A stretch of DNA of 64,000 nucleotides from Deltaproteobacteria bacterium (lineage in GTDB: Bacteria; Bdellovibrionota; JACOXK01), in NCBI GenBank assembly GCA_016186995.1, contig JACPKQ010000003.1:1-64000 (forward strand), written 5' to 3'. How positions within the stretch are numbered: the first letter of the stretch is position 1; every line of letters starts with the position of its first letter. The notes below the pieces were generated by a model, which was not told the DNA's origin, ran no database searches, and saw only the letters and a list, made by a program, of their open reading frames with translations. Shown here piece after piece: positions 39,387-49,121 of this stretch. Made by a program: the position numbers and the translations under genes.

Positions 39387-40595
39387 ATGCCGCTTCACTA
39401 TTTTAATCATATCATTAAAACAGTTGATGAACTTCCAATTCATGAGGGAGACCGAGTTTTTTTGCGATGTGATTTTAATGTTCCTCTTGATAAGAATAGG
39501 AATATACTAGATGACACTCGCATTCGAGCTTCACTCCCTACAATCCAATATCTTCTTGATAAAAAATCAAAACTTATTTTAGCCTCTCATTTAGGGCGCC
39601 CTAAAGATGCCCCCGCACAAGAGTTTAGCTTAGAGCCTGTTGGCAGACGCCTCTCAGAGCTTCTTAAAAAAGATGTTATTGTGGCAGATGATTGTATAGG
39701 TGAAGGGATTCAAAAAGTTTTAGAAGATGTGGGGCCTGAACAAATTCTTCTTCTTGAAAATCTGCGCTTTAATTCTGGGGAAAAGAAAAATAACCCTGCT
39801 TTTGCACACCACATGTCTTTATTTGTAGATGTTTATGTGAATGATGCTTTTGGAGTAAGTCATAGATCTGATGCTTCTGTAGAGGCTTTACCTCATCTTA
39901 TTAAAAGAAGAGGGTGTGGTTTTCTTATTCAAAAAGAGGTTGAAAATCTCACGCGTGTTTTGGAACACCCTGAAAGACCTTATGTAGCTATCATTGGAGG
40001 TTCAAAAGTATCTGACAAAATAGGGCTTTTAAGAAATCTTATGGTGAAAGCTGATATTGTGCTTGTAGGAGGAGCCTTGGCATATACCTTGTTGAAAGCA
40101 AAAGGGGTAGAGGTGGGAGATTCTTTGGTTGAGGATGAAAAATTACAATTAGCAAAAAATCTTTTCGAAAAAGCAGTTCAAGAAAAGGTAGAGCTTGTTT
40201 TACCCTGTGATCATATTGTGAAAAAAGAAAATGAGAAAGATAGTGAGTATATCATGACGGAAAACCAAAATATTCAAAAAGGTTTTTGTGGAGTTGATAT
40301 TGGGCCAAAAACAATTTCAAAATTTTCATATTATATTTCTCGTGCCAAAACTATTTTTTGGAATGGGCCTTTGGGTATTTATGAAAAACCTCCTTATGAT
40401 GCTGGAACACGTGCTATTGCTCAATTAGTGGGTGAAAGTTCTGTCTATTCTATTGTAGGAGGAGGAGATTGCGTTGCTGCGGTTGCCCAAGCAGGGGTTC
40501 TCCATAAAATTTCTCACATTTCAACAGGTGGTGGAGCAAGTCTTGAATTTTTAGAAGGGAAAATTCTTCCAGGATTAATGAGCTTAAAATCATGA
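39387..40595 (+). CDS. pgk: Phosphoglycerate kinase
   Basis: RVFLRCDFNVPLD, HLGRPKD, GGAL, IVGGGDCVAA; ATG at 39387 preferred over ORF-track start. Confidence 0.96.
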   Translation: MPLHYFNHIIKTVDELPIHEGDRVFLRCDFNVPLDKNRNILDDTRIRASLPTIQYLLDKKSKLILASHLGRPKDAPAQEFSLEPVGRRLSELLKKDVIVADDCIGEGIQKVLEDVGPEQILLLENLRFNSGEKKNNPAFAHHMSLFVDVYVNDAFGVSHRSDASVEALPHLIKRRGCGFLIQKEVENLTRVLEHPERPYVAIIGGSKVSDKIGLLRNLMVKADIVLVGGALAYTLLKAKGVEVGDSLVEDEKLQLAKNLFEKAVQEKVELVLPCDHIVKKENEKDSEYIMTENQNIQKGFCGVDIGPKTISKFSYYISRAKTIFWNGPLGIYEKPPYDAGTRAIAQLVGESSVYSIVGGGDCVAAVAQAGVLHKISHISTGGGASLEFLEGKILPGLMSLKS

Positions 40596-41398
40596 GAAAG
40601 CCACTTATTATTGCCAATTGGAAAATGAACCATCTTTTAGATGAGGCTTTAAAATTTCTTCAAGATTTTAAACGTGAAAGTGTTTTTTCAAGACTGGAAT
40701 CCAAAAATGCGCCTGAAGTTGCCATAGCGCCTAGTTTTGTTCTTTTAAGTGAGTTACATAAAAAACTTCAATTTAATTCCGTTAAACTTGTCGCTCAAAA
40801 TGTTCATTGGGAAGAGAGGGGTGCTTTTACTGGTGAGGTTTCTCTTTCAATGCTCATCGATGTTGGGTGTGATTATGTCATTATAGGGCATTCAGAAAGA
40901 CGCACTCTTTTTGGGGAAACCAATGCTTTGATTCAAAAGAAAGTTGCAGCAGCGTTAGGAAAACACATAGGGGTTGTTTTATGTGTTGGTGAATCTTTAG
41001 AAGAGAGAGAAAGTGGCAAAACTTTTGATATAGTAGGAGAGCAACTCACAACTGCGCTGTCTTGTCATTCTCTTGAAACTTCCTGTCATTCCCTTGAAAA
41101 AGGGAATCCAGAATTGCCCACAAAGCTTGCAATCGCTTATGAACCTGTATGGGCTATTGGAACAGGGAAAACAGCTCTTCCAGAACAGGCTGAAGAGGTA
41201 CATTTATTTTTGAGAAAACTTCTTTTAAAGCAGTATGGGGAGGTTGCAGATCAAATACGAATCCAGTATGGTGGCAGTGTTAAACCAGATAATATTGCAA
41301 GCCTCATGGCTCAGCCAAATATTGATGGTGCTTTAGTAGGAGGGGCTTCGTTGGAAGCTTCTTCTTTTGCTCACATCATTGAGAAGGCTTTTTTATAG
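40592..41398 (+). CDS. tpiA: Triosephosphate isomerase
   Basis: IANWKMN, IIGHSERR, AYEPVWAIGTGK, YGGSV; carries an unusual in-frame repeat-derived insert. Confidence 0.96.
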   Translation: MRKPLIIANWKMNHLLDEALKFLQDFKRESVFSRLESKNAPEVAIAPSFVLLSELHKKLQFNSVKLVAQNVHWEERGAFTGEVSLSMLIDVGCDYVIIGHSERRTLFGETNALIQKKVAAALGKHIGVVLCVGESLEERESGKTFDIVGEQLTTALSCHSLETSCHSLEKGNPELPTKLAIAYEPVWAIGTGKTALPEQAEEVHLFLRKLLLKQYGEVADQIRIQYGGSVKPDNIASLMAQPNIDGALVGGASLEASSFAHIIEKAFL

Positions 41399-41401
41399 GA
41401 G

Positions 41402-41722
41402 ATGAATATGGAAAGTTTTTTTATTTTTCTTCATATCGGAATATGCGTTTTCCTCGTTCTTTCTGTTTTACTTCAAGTAGGAAAAGGTTCTGATATGGGT
41501 GCTGTCTTTGGAGGATCGAGTTCTACTATTTTTGGTACAACGGGGGCTACAACTTTTATTACAAAGGTTACAACTGTGCTAGCTATTTTATTTGTTGTAT
41601 CCTCTGTATATTTAACAGTTTCAAAAAAACAGAAATTATCTGTTTTTGAAGGTGTCAAAACAGAAACAACTACACCTGTTGTCACACCTCCTGCTCCTCC
41701 AGAAGAACAGAAGAAAAATTAA
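41402..41722 (+). CDS. secG: Preprotein translocase subunit SecG
   Basis: LQVGKGSDMGAVFGGSSSTIFGTTGATTFITKVTT. Confidence 0.93.
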   Translation: MNMESFFIFLHIGICVFLVLSVLLQVGKGSDMGAVFGGSSSTIFGTTGATTFITKVTTVLAILFVVSSVYLTVSKKQKLSVFEGVKTETTTPVVTPPAPPEEQKKN

Positions 41723-41728
41723 ATTTTT

Positions 41729-41811
41729 GCTCGGGTGGTGGAATTTGGTAGACACGTACGCTTGAGGGGCGTATGGGGAAACCCGTGCTGGTTCGAGTCC
41801 AGTCCCGAGCA
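41729..41811 (+). tRNA. tRNA-Leu, anticodon GAG
   Basis: Acceptor GCTCGGG/CCCGAGC; anticodon stem TACGC-TTGAGGG-GCGTA; long variable arm; GGTTCGAGTCC. Confidence 0.93.
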
Positions 41812-41942
41812 TTTGTCATTCCCGCGACCCCCCATTCTTTTTAATTGATGCGAAGCAGCGCTCATATTTAGCTGCATCTTCAATGCAAATGTTTGTGTTG
41901 TAAAAAAAATAAAATCTTTATCGTTTAAGATTTGATAGGGAT

Positions 41943-42100
41943 TCATATTGACTTCAACATTTTTGAAATTTCTAACATAATTGTTTTCCATTGATTTTGA
42001 TTTCCAAATTGTTTTTGATGTTCTAAGTCTAAAAAATTGATAACATGTCCCTTAAAATCTTCATAGGATAGACTTTCAAGATTTTTCAATGCAGTCCGGC
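41943..42100 (-). pseudogene. Truncated coding remnant of unknown family
   Basis: Minus-strand frame ...RTALKNLESLSYEDFKGHVINFLDLEHQKQFGNQNQWKTIMLEISKMLKSI* with no plausible upstream start; ATGA overlap with a following MNPYQILNDKDFIFFTTQ... frame. Confidence 0.4.
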
Positions 42101-42243
42101 ATAGATGTATTATGTACTATTATTGATGTTTTTATCAATAGAAGAACATAATGACTTTTGAGGTAAAGATTTTATAGTCTTAGGTCGATATGCCTATAGT
42201 CGATATGGCCTATAGAAGAGCATATTTAAAAATGAGGGCTAAG

Positions 42244-42891
42244 ATGAAAAGAATCTTATTTGTACTGGTCATATTTACAGTGTTTTGCGCTATGAGCAGT
42301 TTCGCAGAGGATAAGGCAGAGTATGAAAAAGAAAAAATGCCGCCTGCTAAATTAGAGAAACAAAAGCTTGTCAAAGCGCTTCAGGACGGTGGTTATATCA
42401 TTTATTTTCGTCATCATATAACTGATGATAAAAAAGTCGACGAAGACAGAACAAATCTTAAAGATTGTTCAACACAGAGAAATTTGACAGCGGAAGGCAA
42501 AAAAGGTTCCATTGAGATTGGCCGGGCATTCAGAAAATTAAAAATAAAAGTATCATCTGTTATTTCAAGTCCCTACTGTCGCTGTCGTGATACAGCAGTT
42601 CTCGCCTTTGGAGCAACAGAACTTGATGATGATCTTCAATTTGCCATTTATGATGGGCCAGAAGAGCGCAGACGAAAGGGACAAGCGCTAAGAAAACTTC
42701 TATCTCAAAAACCAAAAGAAAAGACAAATTCTGTTATCGTATCGCATACTGCAAATTTAAAGGAAGCAGCCAATATTTGGCCTAAACCCGAAGGAGTGGC
42801 AATCATCTTTGAGCCAAACGGGAACGGCCAGTTTGAATTTGTTGGCATAGTATTGCCCGATGAATGGAAAAAATATTTAAAACCAAAATAG
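42244..42891 (+). CDS. Exported histidine phosphatase family protein
   Basis: Signal peptide MKRILFVLVIFTVFCAMSSFA; IIYFRHHIT, SSPYCRCRDTA, VSHTANL. Confidence 0.82.
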   Translation: MKRILFVLVIFTVFCAMSSFAEDKAEYEKEKMPPAKLEKQKLVKALQDGGYIIYFRHHITDDKKVDEDRTNLKDCSTQRNLTAEGKKGSIEIGRAFRKLKIKVSSVISSPYCRCRDTAVLAFGATELDDDLQFAIYDGPEERRRKGQALRKLLSQKPKEKTNSVIVSHTANLKEAANIWPKPEGVAIIFEPNGNGQFEFVGIVLPDEWKKYLKPK

Positions 42892-42904
42892 CCGGAGTTT
42901 AAGA

Positions 42905-44305
42905 TTGTTTTTTAAAAAAAAAAATTTTAGAAAGATTAAGCTTTTTTTGATTCCAGCTGTTGTAGTTGGTTTCTCAGCAGCACTCATTTTTATTGAGTTC
43001 AAGACATTCAAATTCCAACAAGAAAGCTTCGTTGCCTTCTCAAAAGACCAGATAAATTTAATTCAGATTTCAAAACAACTTGCACTCTTCTCTTCCCAAC
43101 ATATTTTAATGATTCAACTTTTAGCAAAAGCAGGCACTGAATTTGATGAGGAAGAAATATATGAAAATGGAAGACCTATTTTAGATAAAATTGAAAGACT
43201 GAAAATTAAAATTACTCCTTTATTTAAAAATACTTACTTGCAGTCCAAAGAGCCATTAGACGAAATTATGAGAAAAATCCACAACTATTCTGAATTTATT
43301 ACTTCAGTGGTGGCAATATCTTCAGTAAATTTAAAGTTGGCAAATAATTTTATGATAGAAGCCAATAAGGAATTCTCACTTCTTCATATTTCTTTTGACA
43401 ATTTACTGCTCTCATCTGGCTCGCGCAATCAAAATAAGTTTAATTCAATGTTAGAAAATATAAATAAGTCTACTGTTCAATTTGGTTTCTCCGTTATTTT
43501 ATTGGTGCTCATCATTTCACTTATAAGTCTCTGGCTTTCGCGTTCCATACAATCTCTAAGTGCGTCTAGAGAGAAATTACTGTTGGCAAAAAGTGATTTA
43601 GAGGAGAAAGTTGAGTTCTTGGAAATGGCTTCTCATGATATGAAAGCCCCTTTAGCGATCATTCAACTGGCTTCTAAAAGTTTAAATAAAATAAAAACAG
43701 ATAGAGAACAAAGGAAGCTTTGTGAGATGATAAGCAAACAAGCTGAGAGAGCTATAGTGCTTACTTCTGATTTGTTAGAGGTGAGCGCACTGGAAACACA
43801 AGAGCTTCATATTCAAAAAATAAGCATTAACGTCAAAGATTTATTAATAGAAATGGCTGATGACTTTAGGGAATTGGCAAAAGAGAAAGGCATTGGAATT
43901 TCAGTTGATGAAATTGAATCATCTTTGTCAGTTTATGCAGATGAATTACGTTTAGAGCAAGTTTTAAGAAATCTTCTTTCAAATGCTATTAAATTTTCAA
44001 ATAAAGGGACGATTACAATGTCTGCCCAAGAGGTTGCAAAGGATCATGAGAAATTTATTGCATTTTCAGTAAAAGATGAAGGACGAGGTATCCCCAATGA
44101 TAAAATTGGTAAAATCTTTATCATGTTTACTCAAATGAGTACCGAAGATCGCAAGCGCGGCATGGGTTTGGGATTAGCTATTTGTAAGAAAATATGTGAA
44201 AAACATAAAGGTGAAATATGGGTTGAAAGCGAAGAAGGAAAAGGGTCAAAATTTACTTTTATCATCCCAGTTTCTGGAAGCACTATGAGCAAAAACGCTG
44301 TTTAG
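42905..44305 (+). CDS. Membrane sensor histidine kinase
   Basis: Two TM segments; H-box MASHDMKAPLAII; N-box LLSNAIKFS; KDEGRGIP; GMGLGLAI. Confidence 0.9.
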   Translation: MFFKKKNFRKIKLFLIPAVVVGFSAALIFIEFKTFKFQQESFVAFSKDQINLIQISKQLALFSSQHILMIQLLAKAGTEFDEEEIYENGRPILDKIERLKIKITPLFKNTYLQSKEPLDEIMRKIHNYSEFITSVVAISSVNLKLANNFMIEANKEFSLLHISFDNLLLSSGSRNQNKFNSMLENINKSTVQFGFSVILLVLIISLISLWLSRSIQSLSASREKLLLAKSDLEEKVEFLEMASHDMKAPLAIIQLASKSLNKIKTDREQRKLCEMISKQAERAIVLTSDLLEVSALETQELHIQKISINVKDLLIEMADDFRELAKEKGIGISVDEIESSLSVYADELRLEQVLRNLLSNAIKFSNKGTITMSAQEVAKDHEKFIAFSVKDEGRGIPNDKIGKIFIMFTQMSTEDRKRGMGLGLAICKKICEKHKGEIWVESEEGKGSKFTFIIPVSGSTMSKNAV

Positions 44306-44323
44306 TATAATGAGGAGGGAGCT

Positions 44324-44878
44324 ATGAAAGGACATATATTTCAGTTGTTTGAGATCTTTGTTAAAGAAAAACATGGAGAAATGGTTCTGGATGAGCTTTA
44401 TAATGAAACAAGTATTCCGGAAAATGTTATTCCTTTTTTAAAGCCGCTCACTTACCCTGATGAGTATTTACTAGGAATGATTTCAGCGTTATCATCAAAA
44501 ACAGGACTCTCTGTTGATCAGATTGTTTATGACTATGGAAAACATCTGGTTCCAGGTCTGCTTGAAATGTATCCACAACTCATCAAGAGTATTCATTCTA
44601 CAAGTGGGATCTTAAAGAGGGTAGAGCATATTCATGTGACTGAAATCATGAAATTATATCCTGATGCCACACCGCCAGATATAAAACTTAAAGAATGGGA
44701 TGAAAGCAAACAGGAAGGAGTCCTTACTTATTGTTCTCCAAGGCATTTATGCAGGTTAGTAGATGGTGTGTTAGATGGTCTGGCCGATCGATATAAAGAA
44801 AAGATCACTTATCATCAGACTCATTGTATGAACAAGGGAGACAAAGAGTGTGTCTACAAGATTTCAATTATAAAATGA
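44324..44878 (+). CDS. H-NOX (heme NO/O2-binding) domain protein
   Basis: MKGHIFQLFEIFVKEKHGE N-terminus, candidate proximal His in HIHVTEIMKLYPDATPP, YxSxR as YCSPR. Confidence 0.85.
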   Translation: MKGHIFQLFEIFVKEKHGEMVLDELYNETSIPENVIPFLKPLTYPDEYLLGMISALSSKTGLSVDQIVYDYGKHLVPGLLEMYPQLIKSIHSTSGILKRVEHIHVTEIMKLYPDATPPDIKLKEWDESKQEGVLTYCSPRHLCRLVDGVLDGLADRYKEKITYHQTHCMNKGDKECVYKISIIK

Positions 44879-44906
44879 ATTTAATCTTATTTATGGACAT
44901 TTAATT

Positions 44907-46181
44907 ATGTTTAAATATTTTTTAAAAAAGATTTTCAAGTCTCGAGATGAGCAACTCAGGCTTTTGAGAAAGAAATTAGAAAAAGAACACAATGCAGTGA
45001 AAATCCTTGAAAACTTTATTGAAAATAAATCGCGCGATTTTTTTCAACAGAAAGAAAAATTCAGAGGATTATTAGAGGCTGCACCTGATGCCTTTGTCAT
45101 TGTTGATAAAGAAGGTAAAATCATCATGATAAATAATCAGGTGGAGGTGCTTTTTGGCTATGCTCGCGAAGAGTTGATAGGAAAGCCTGTTGAAATATTG
45201 GTGCCGGAACATTTGCGCACAAAGCATGTTGAGCACAGAAAAACATATTTTGAGCAGCCAAAAAAACGGACCATAGGGATCGGATTGGATCTCTATGGTG
45301 TGCGAAAAGATGGTAGCAGGTTCCCTGTTGATATTGCTTTGAGTCCTTTGAAAATAAACGGAGACTTCATTGTTACAGCGGCCATTCGAGACATTTCAGA
45401 ACATAAGCAGACAGAAGAAAAATTAAGACATGCGGCAGCTGTTTCATCTGAAGCAGCAAAACGAGAAAGAGAGATGAGCGAATTAAAATCGGAGTTTATC
45501 CAGATGACTTCTCATGAACTAAAAACACCGTTAACCCATATTAAAGCTGGGGTATCCAATTTAGAACATTTAAAGCTTGCTCCCAAAGTAAGAAAAAGAA
45601 TATTTAAGATAATAGATGGTTCGATTCATCGTCTCAGTACGCTGATTAGCGACCATCTTGATTTAGAAAAAATTGAAAAAGGAAAAATGGAATATATTAT
45701 TAAGCCTCACCACATTGCTCTGATGATTCGAAATGCGGTTGAATCATTTCATCTATTTTCAAAACAAAGAGGTGTAAGATTAGAGTATAAGATTTCGCAC
45801 ACAACTCCTGATGTTTTAGTTGATCCTGATAGATTTAATCAAATTATGACAAATCTTTTGCACAACGCACTCAAATTTACGCCAGAAGGGGGGGGTGTTA
45901 CGGTATTTTCAAATATCAAAGGGGATTATTTGGAAATCAGCGTCAAAGATACGGGTTATGGTATTCCAAAAGAGGAGCAGACAAAAGTTTTTGAAAAATA
46001 TAAACAGGTCAAAGATAGACTTAAGAAAGGACAAATTGGCGGAACAGGGCTTGGTTTGCCAATTGTAAAGGCTCTCGTAGAGGGTCTGGGAGGTAAAATG
46101 AGACTGGAGAGCGAAGTCAATAAGGGAAGTTGTTTCTCGTTTACTGTACCGCTTGCTAAAAAACAGAAAAAGGTAGCTTAG
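44907..46181 (+). CDS. PAS-domain sensor histidine kinase
   Basis: PAS (FRGLLEAAPDAFVIVDKEGKI...), H-box MTSHELKTPLTHIK, HATPase boxes. Confidence 0.92.
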   Translation: MFKYFLKKIFKSRDEQLRLLRKKLEKEHNAVKILENFIENKSRDFFQQKEKFRGLLEAAPDAFVIVDKEGKIIMINNQVEVLFGYAREELIGKPVEILVPEHLRTKHVEHRKTYFEQPKKRTIGIGLDLYGVRKDGSRFPVDIALSPLKINGDFIVTAAIRDISEHKQTEEKLRHAAAVSSEAAKREREMSELKSEFIQMTSHELKTPLTHIKAGVSNLEHLKLAPKVRKRIFKIIDGSIHRLSTLISDHLDLEKIEKGKMEYIIKPHHIALMIRNAVESFHLFSKQRGVRLEYKISHTTPDVLVDPDRFNQIMTNLLHNALKFTPEGGGVTVFSNIKGDYLEISVKDTGYGIPKEEQTKVFEKYKQVKDRLKKGQIGGTGLGLPIVKALVEGLGGKMRLESEVNKGSCFSFTVPLAKKQKKVA

Positions 46182-46183
46182 CG

Positions 46184-46555
46184 ATGAAAAAAATTAAAGT
46201 CTTACTTGTGGATGATGAAAAAGATTTTAGAGAAATTATGCGGCCTGTATTGGAGGTTGAGGGTTGGGAAGTGATAGAGGCTTCTTGTGGAAAAGAAGCG
46301 CTAGAAAAAGTAAAACAAGAAAGACCCAATATTATTATTTTAGATGTCATGATGCCTACTTTAGATGGTTTTACTATTTGTAAGGAATTAAAGACAGATG
46401 AGAAGTATAAAAATATTCCTATCATTTTACTCACTGTTAAATTTGGGAAGGCCGATCACGAGCGAGGGATTGAAGTTGGCGCGGATGCCTATATTACAAA
46501 GCCTTTTGAAACAGATGAACTGATAAAACAGATTAAGAGTTTATTGCAAGCTTAA
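46184..46555 (+). CDS. Single-domain response regulator
   Basis: LLVDDEKDF, IIILDVMMPTLDG, AYITKPFE. Confidence 0.92.
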   Translation: MKKIKVLLVDDEKDFREIMRPVLEVEGWEVIEASCGKEALEKVKQERPNIIILDVMMPTLDGFTICKELKTDEKYKNIPIILLTVKFGKADHERGIEVGADAYITKPFETDELIKQIKSLLQA

Positions 46556-46567
46556 AACACATTGGCG

Positions 46568-46783
46568 CTAGTCGCCATCTACGAGATCTCTTACACATAC
46601 ATTTAAGCCGCTAGCAAGTTTCTTAAGTGTCAGATAACGTATATTTCTCATTCCTTTCTCAATTTCACTCAGGTTGCCCTTGGACATATCATTTTCCCAC
46701 GCGAGTTTTTCAATGGTCATCCCCTTTTTAAGTCTCATATCACGGATTCTTTTCCCTAATCGTATTAAGTGCATATTGCTCAT
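46568..46783 (-). CDS. XRE-family helix-turn-helix regulator
   Basis: 71 aa; LGKRIRDMRLKKGMTIEKLAWENDMSKGNLSEIEKGMRN. Confidence 0.85.
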   Translation of the reverse strand: MSNMHLIRLGKRIRDMRLKKGMTIEKLAWENDMSKGNLSEIEKGMRNIRYLTLKKLASGLNVCVRDLVDGD

Positions 46784-46817
46784 ATTTTGAATATTACAAA
46801 GAATACTTAAGTTCTGC

Positions 46818-46833
46818 GTTCGGTATACCGAAC
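46818..46833. promoter_or_regulatory. Candidate operator palindrome
   Basis: GTTCGGTATACCGAAC, perfect 16-bp palindrome between divergent XRE and response-regulator genes. Confidence 0.5.
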
Positions 46834-46915
46834 TCTATTATAGAGACCAGGAGCCTTCATAGGCTTGACGATGCTATTAAGCAGGGAAATGAAACAAAAC
46901 TTTTGAGAAGGCTTT

Positions 46916-47371
46916 ATGAAAAAGGAAATGTTAGAAGAACACTTTACCAACAATAGTGTTCCTCATATTCTTGTCGTTGATGATGACGATTTGTTTCGTC
47001 AGGTGATGTTTAACTTTCTAAGTAAAAAAAAATATAGTGTTCAAATATGTAAAAGCGGAAAAGAAGCGATTAAATATATGAAAGAAAAGCGTTTCGATAT
47101 TGTATTCTGTGATATGGCCATGCCTGAAATGAATGGAATAAAGACAACCAAAGAGTTAAAAAAAATTGATCCAGAAGCTAAAATTATCATAATGACAGGT
47201 TACGCAGATGAAGATGATTGGCGCGAAATCCAAAAATCAGAAGCCTGTGGGGGGCTTCTTAAATCATTTAAAATGGATGATATTTGTTTAATAATTAAAA
47301 AATCTATAGAATTAAATAATAAAGAATTTAAAACATGGATTTTAAATTCTTTAAAAAATATCAAAAAATAA
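46916..47371 (+). CDS. Response regulator receiver protein
   Basis: HILVVDDDDLF, DIVFCDMAMPEMNG, IIIMTGYAD. Confidence 0.88.
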   Translation: MKKEMLEEHFTNNSVPHILVVDDDDLFRQVMFNFLSKKKYSVQICKSGKEAIKYMKEKRFDIVFCDMAMPEMNGIKTTKELKKIDPEAKIIIMTGYADEDDWREIQKSEACGGLLKSFKMDDICLIIKKSIELNNKEFKTWILNSLKNIKK

Positions 47372-47553
47372 TAGAAAAAATATCCCCGAGTCTTCTATAT
47401 TTTGTGATAACAGCCTTTTTATAAAATTTTTGTGACATAGTACGAGTGATTAAATAATATGCAAATACGTCTATAAAATGTGATTTTTATCTATAAATAT
47501 ATGAAAATACTCAAGGTTCTAACATTTGATGAGGTTGTACGTAGGCGTACCTG

Positions 47554-49092
47554 ATGATGAGATTCAAGATTTTAATTTATATGCCGATGAGACTTATGAA
47601 CATGAAACGTACAAAGAAACTCCTGTGGATGGCAGGAGTATCATTTGTTTTTATCATAACAGCAATTAATCTTACATCCTTGTTCTACCTTAAAGCTGTA
47701 GGTGTTTTTAATAATATAGATTCTGTTTCTGATGAAAAGATTAAGCAAGCGCTAGGGCAGATTGATAAGAATTTAAAAATATTTTCTGAAACAGCTCATT
47801 CTATAATAAAAAATAATCAAGTTCATCTTTCTTTGCATCAATTAAAAACAAAAGAGTTAACTGAATTTAAAAACATTTCTGAAGAAATAGATAAAAATCT
47901 CAAAAGCTTGGCTCGCGAAACAATACCTCATAAAAATATTTATAAGAAAATTCAAAATTTAAGAAAAATTATTTCAAATAGCGCCGCTTTCTTTTCTCAT
48001 CCACTTTTTTCGATATCGGAAACGAAATCTGAAGCGCACATGATAAAAAAGCTCTTAGCAATAAGAAATAATTTTAAGTTGGGCATGGATGTCTTTGATA
48101 AGAGATCAAAAAAAGTCTATAGCCAGCTATCTTTACCAACACATAAGAGTTTCCTTGAGAGAGCACAGATCTTAAGTAAGCACATGAGACAACTTGTGTT
48201 GTCTCGTCAGCAATTATTAGATCTCCATGAAAATGAGGTGGCACAATTAGTTGCTATTTGGAAAGGCATAGAGAATTTAAATGCTTCTTATTCTGAAGTT
48301 CAGAATACAGCAATGATCGTGTCAAACTTGTCCCATGAATCATTAAAGAGTGTTAACAGTACATTAAGCTCTCTTGGAAAGAAAAGTAGAGGTATGGTAT
48401 TAGCCTCACTTATTATTCTCATTTTAGCGGTGGTTGTAAGTGTTTTTATTTCAAAAAATAAAGAAAACAAAGAAAAGAGGGTGATAACGGTCTACAAAAT
48501 AAATCACGGGGAATTAGAATCAAAAAAAGTGACTACACCGATTGAGCTTAGTAAATCGCCTATAAAAATAAATGAGTTTAGTTTACTTGAGCTCATTAAA
48601 AATTGCTGGTCGACTACAATTGATGATGCTCTATTCAGTAGCAAAAATATTAAATTTTCAGAAATATTTCCAGAGACAGCATCTCTCTGCTATTCCGATG
48701 AAATTAAAATGAAACAATTGATTGATACCCTTTTAAATAACGCGATTAGATTCACAGAAAAAGGCACTATAGCACTCTCACTAGAAGAAAGAGGTAAAAA
48801 CTTTATTATTAGAATAAAAGATACCGGCATAGCGATACCTCCAAAAGACCTAAAAGATATTTTTGATGGGTATCACCGATCATTTGTTATGGCCACGGGT
48901 CTGTTGGACATGAGTATACGGACTCCTGCGTTGATTCTTGTTAACAACATGGTACACATGCTGAAGGGTTATATGAATATTGAATGTGATGAGGAAAACG
49001 GGAATCTTTTTACTATAATCCTCCCCGTTCGCTATGGCGAACAAGAACAAATCAGTGAACAAAGCGTGAAATTGTTTCCTCTGACCGTATAA
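47554..49092 (+). CDS. Membrane sensor protein with degenerate HATPase domain
   Basis: TM segments; LLNNAIRFTEKG and KDTGIAIP, but no recognisable phospho-acceptor H-box and weak G2. Confidence 0.65.
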   Translation: MMRFKILIYMPMRLMNMKRTKKLLWMAGVSFVFIITAINLTSLFYLKAVGVFNNIDSVSDEKIKQALGQIDKNLKIFSETAHSIIKNNQVHLSLHQLKTKELTEFKNISEEIDKNLKSLARETIPHKNIYKKIQNLRKIISNSAAFFSHPLFSISETKSEAHMIKKLLAIRNNFKLGMDVFDKRSKKVYSQLSLPTHKSFLERAQILSKHMRQLVLSRQQLLDLHENEVAQLVAIWKGIENLNASYSEVQNTAMIVSNLSHESLKSVNSTLSSLGKKSRGMVLASLIILILAVVVSVFISKNKENKEKRVITVYKINHGELESKKVTTPIELSKSPIKINEFSLLELIKNCWSTTIDDALFSSKNIKFSEIFPETASLCYSDEIKMKQLIDTLLNNAIRFTEKGTIALSLEERGKNFIIRIKDTGIAIPPKDLKDIFDGYHRSFVMATGLLDMSIRTPALILVNNMVHMLKGYMNIECDEENGNLFTIILPVRYGEQEQISEQSVKLFPLTV

Positions 49093-49121
49093 AAGGTACT
49101 CCACGGTTAAAGGTTTAGGAA

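Noticed and set aside
41719-41991. 90-aa minus ORF ending [28 protein letters not shown]
   Set aside because: C-terminal part is antisense tRNA-Leu; only the upstream part may be a coding remnant
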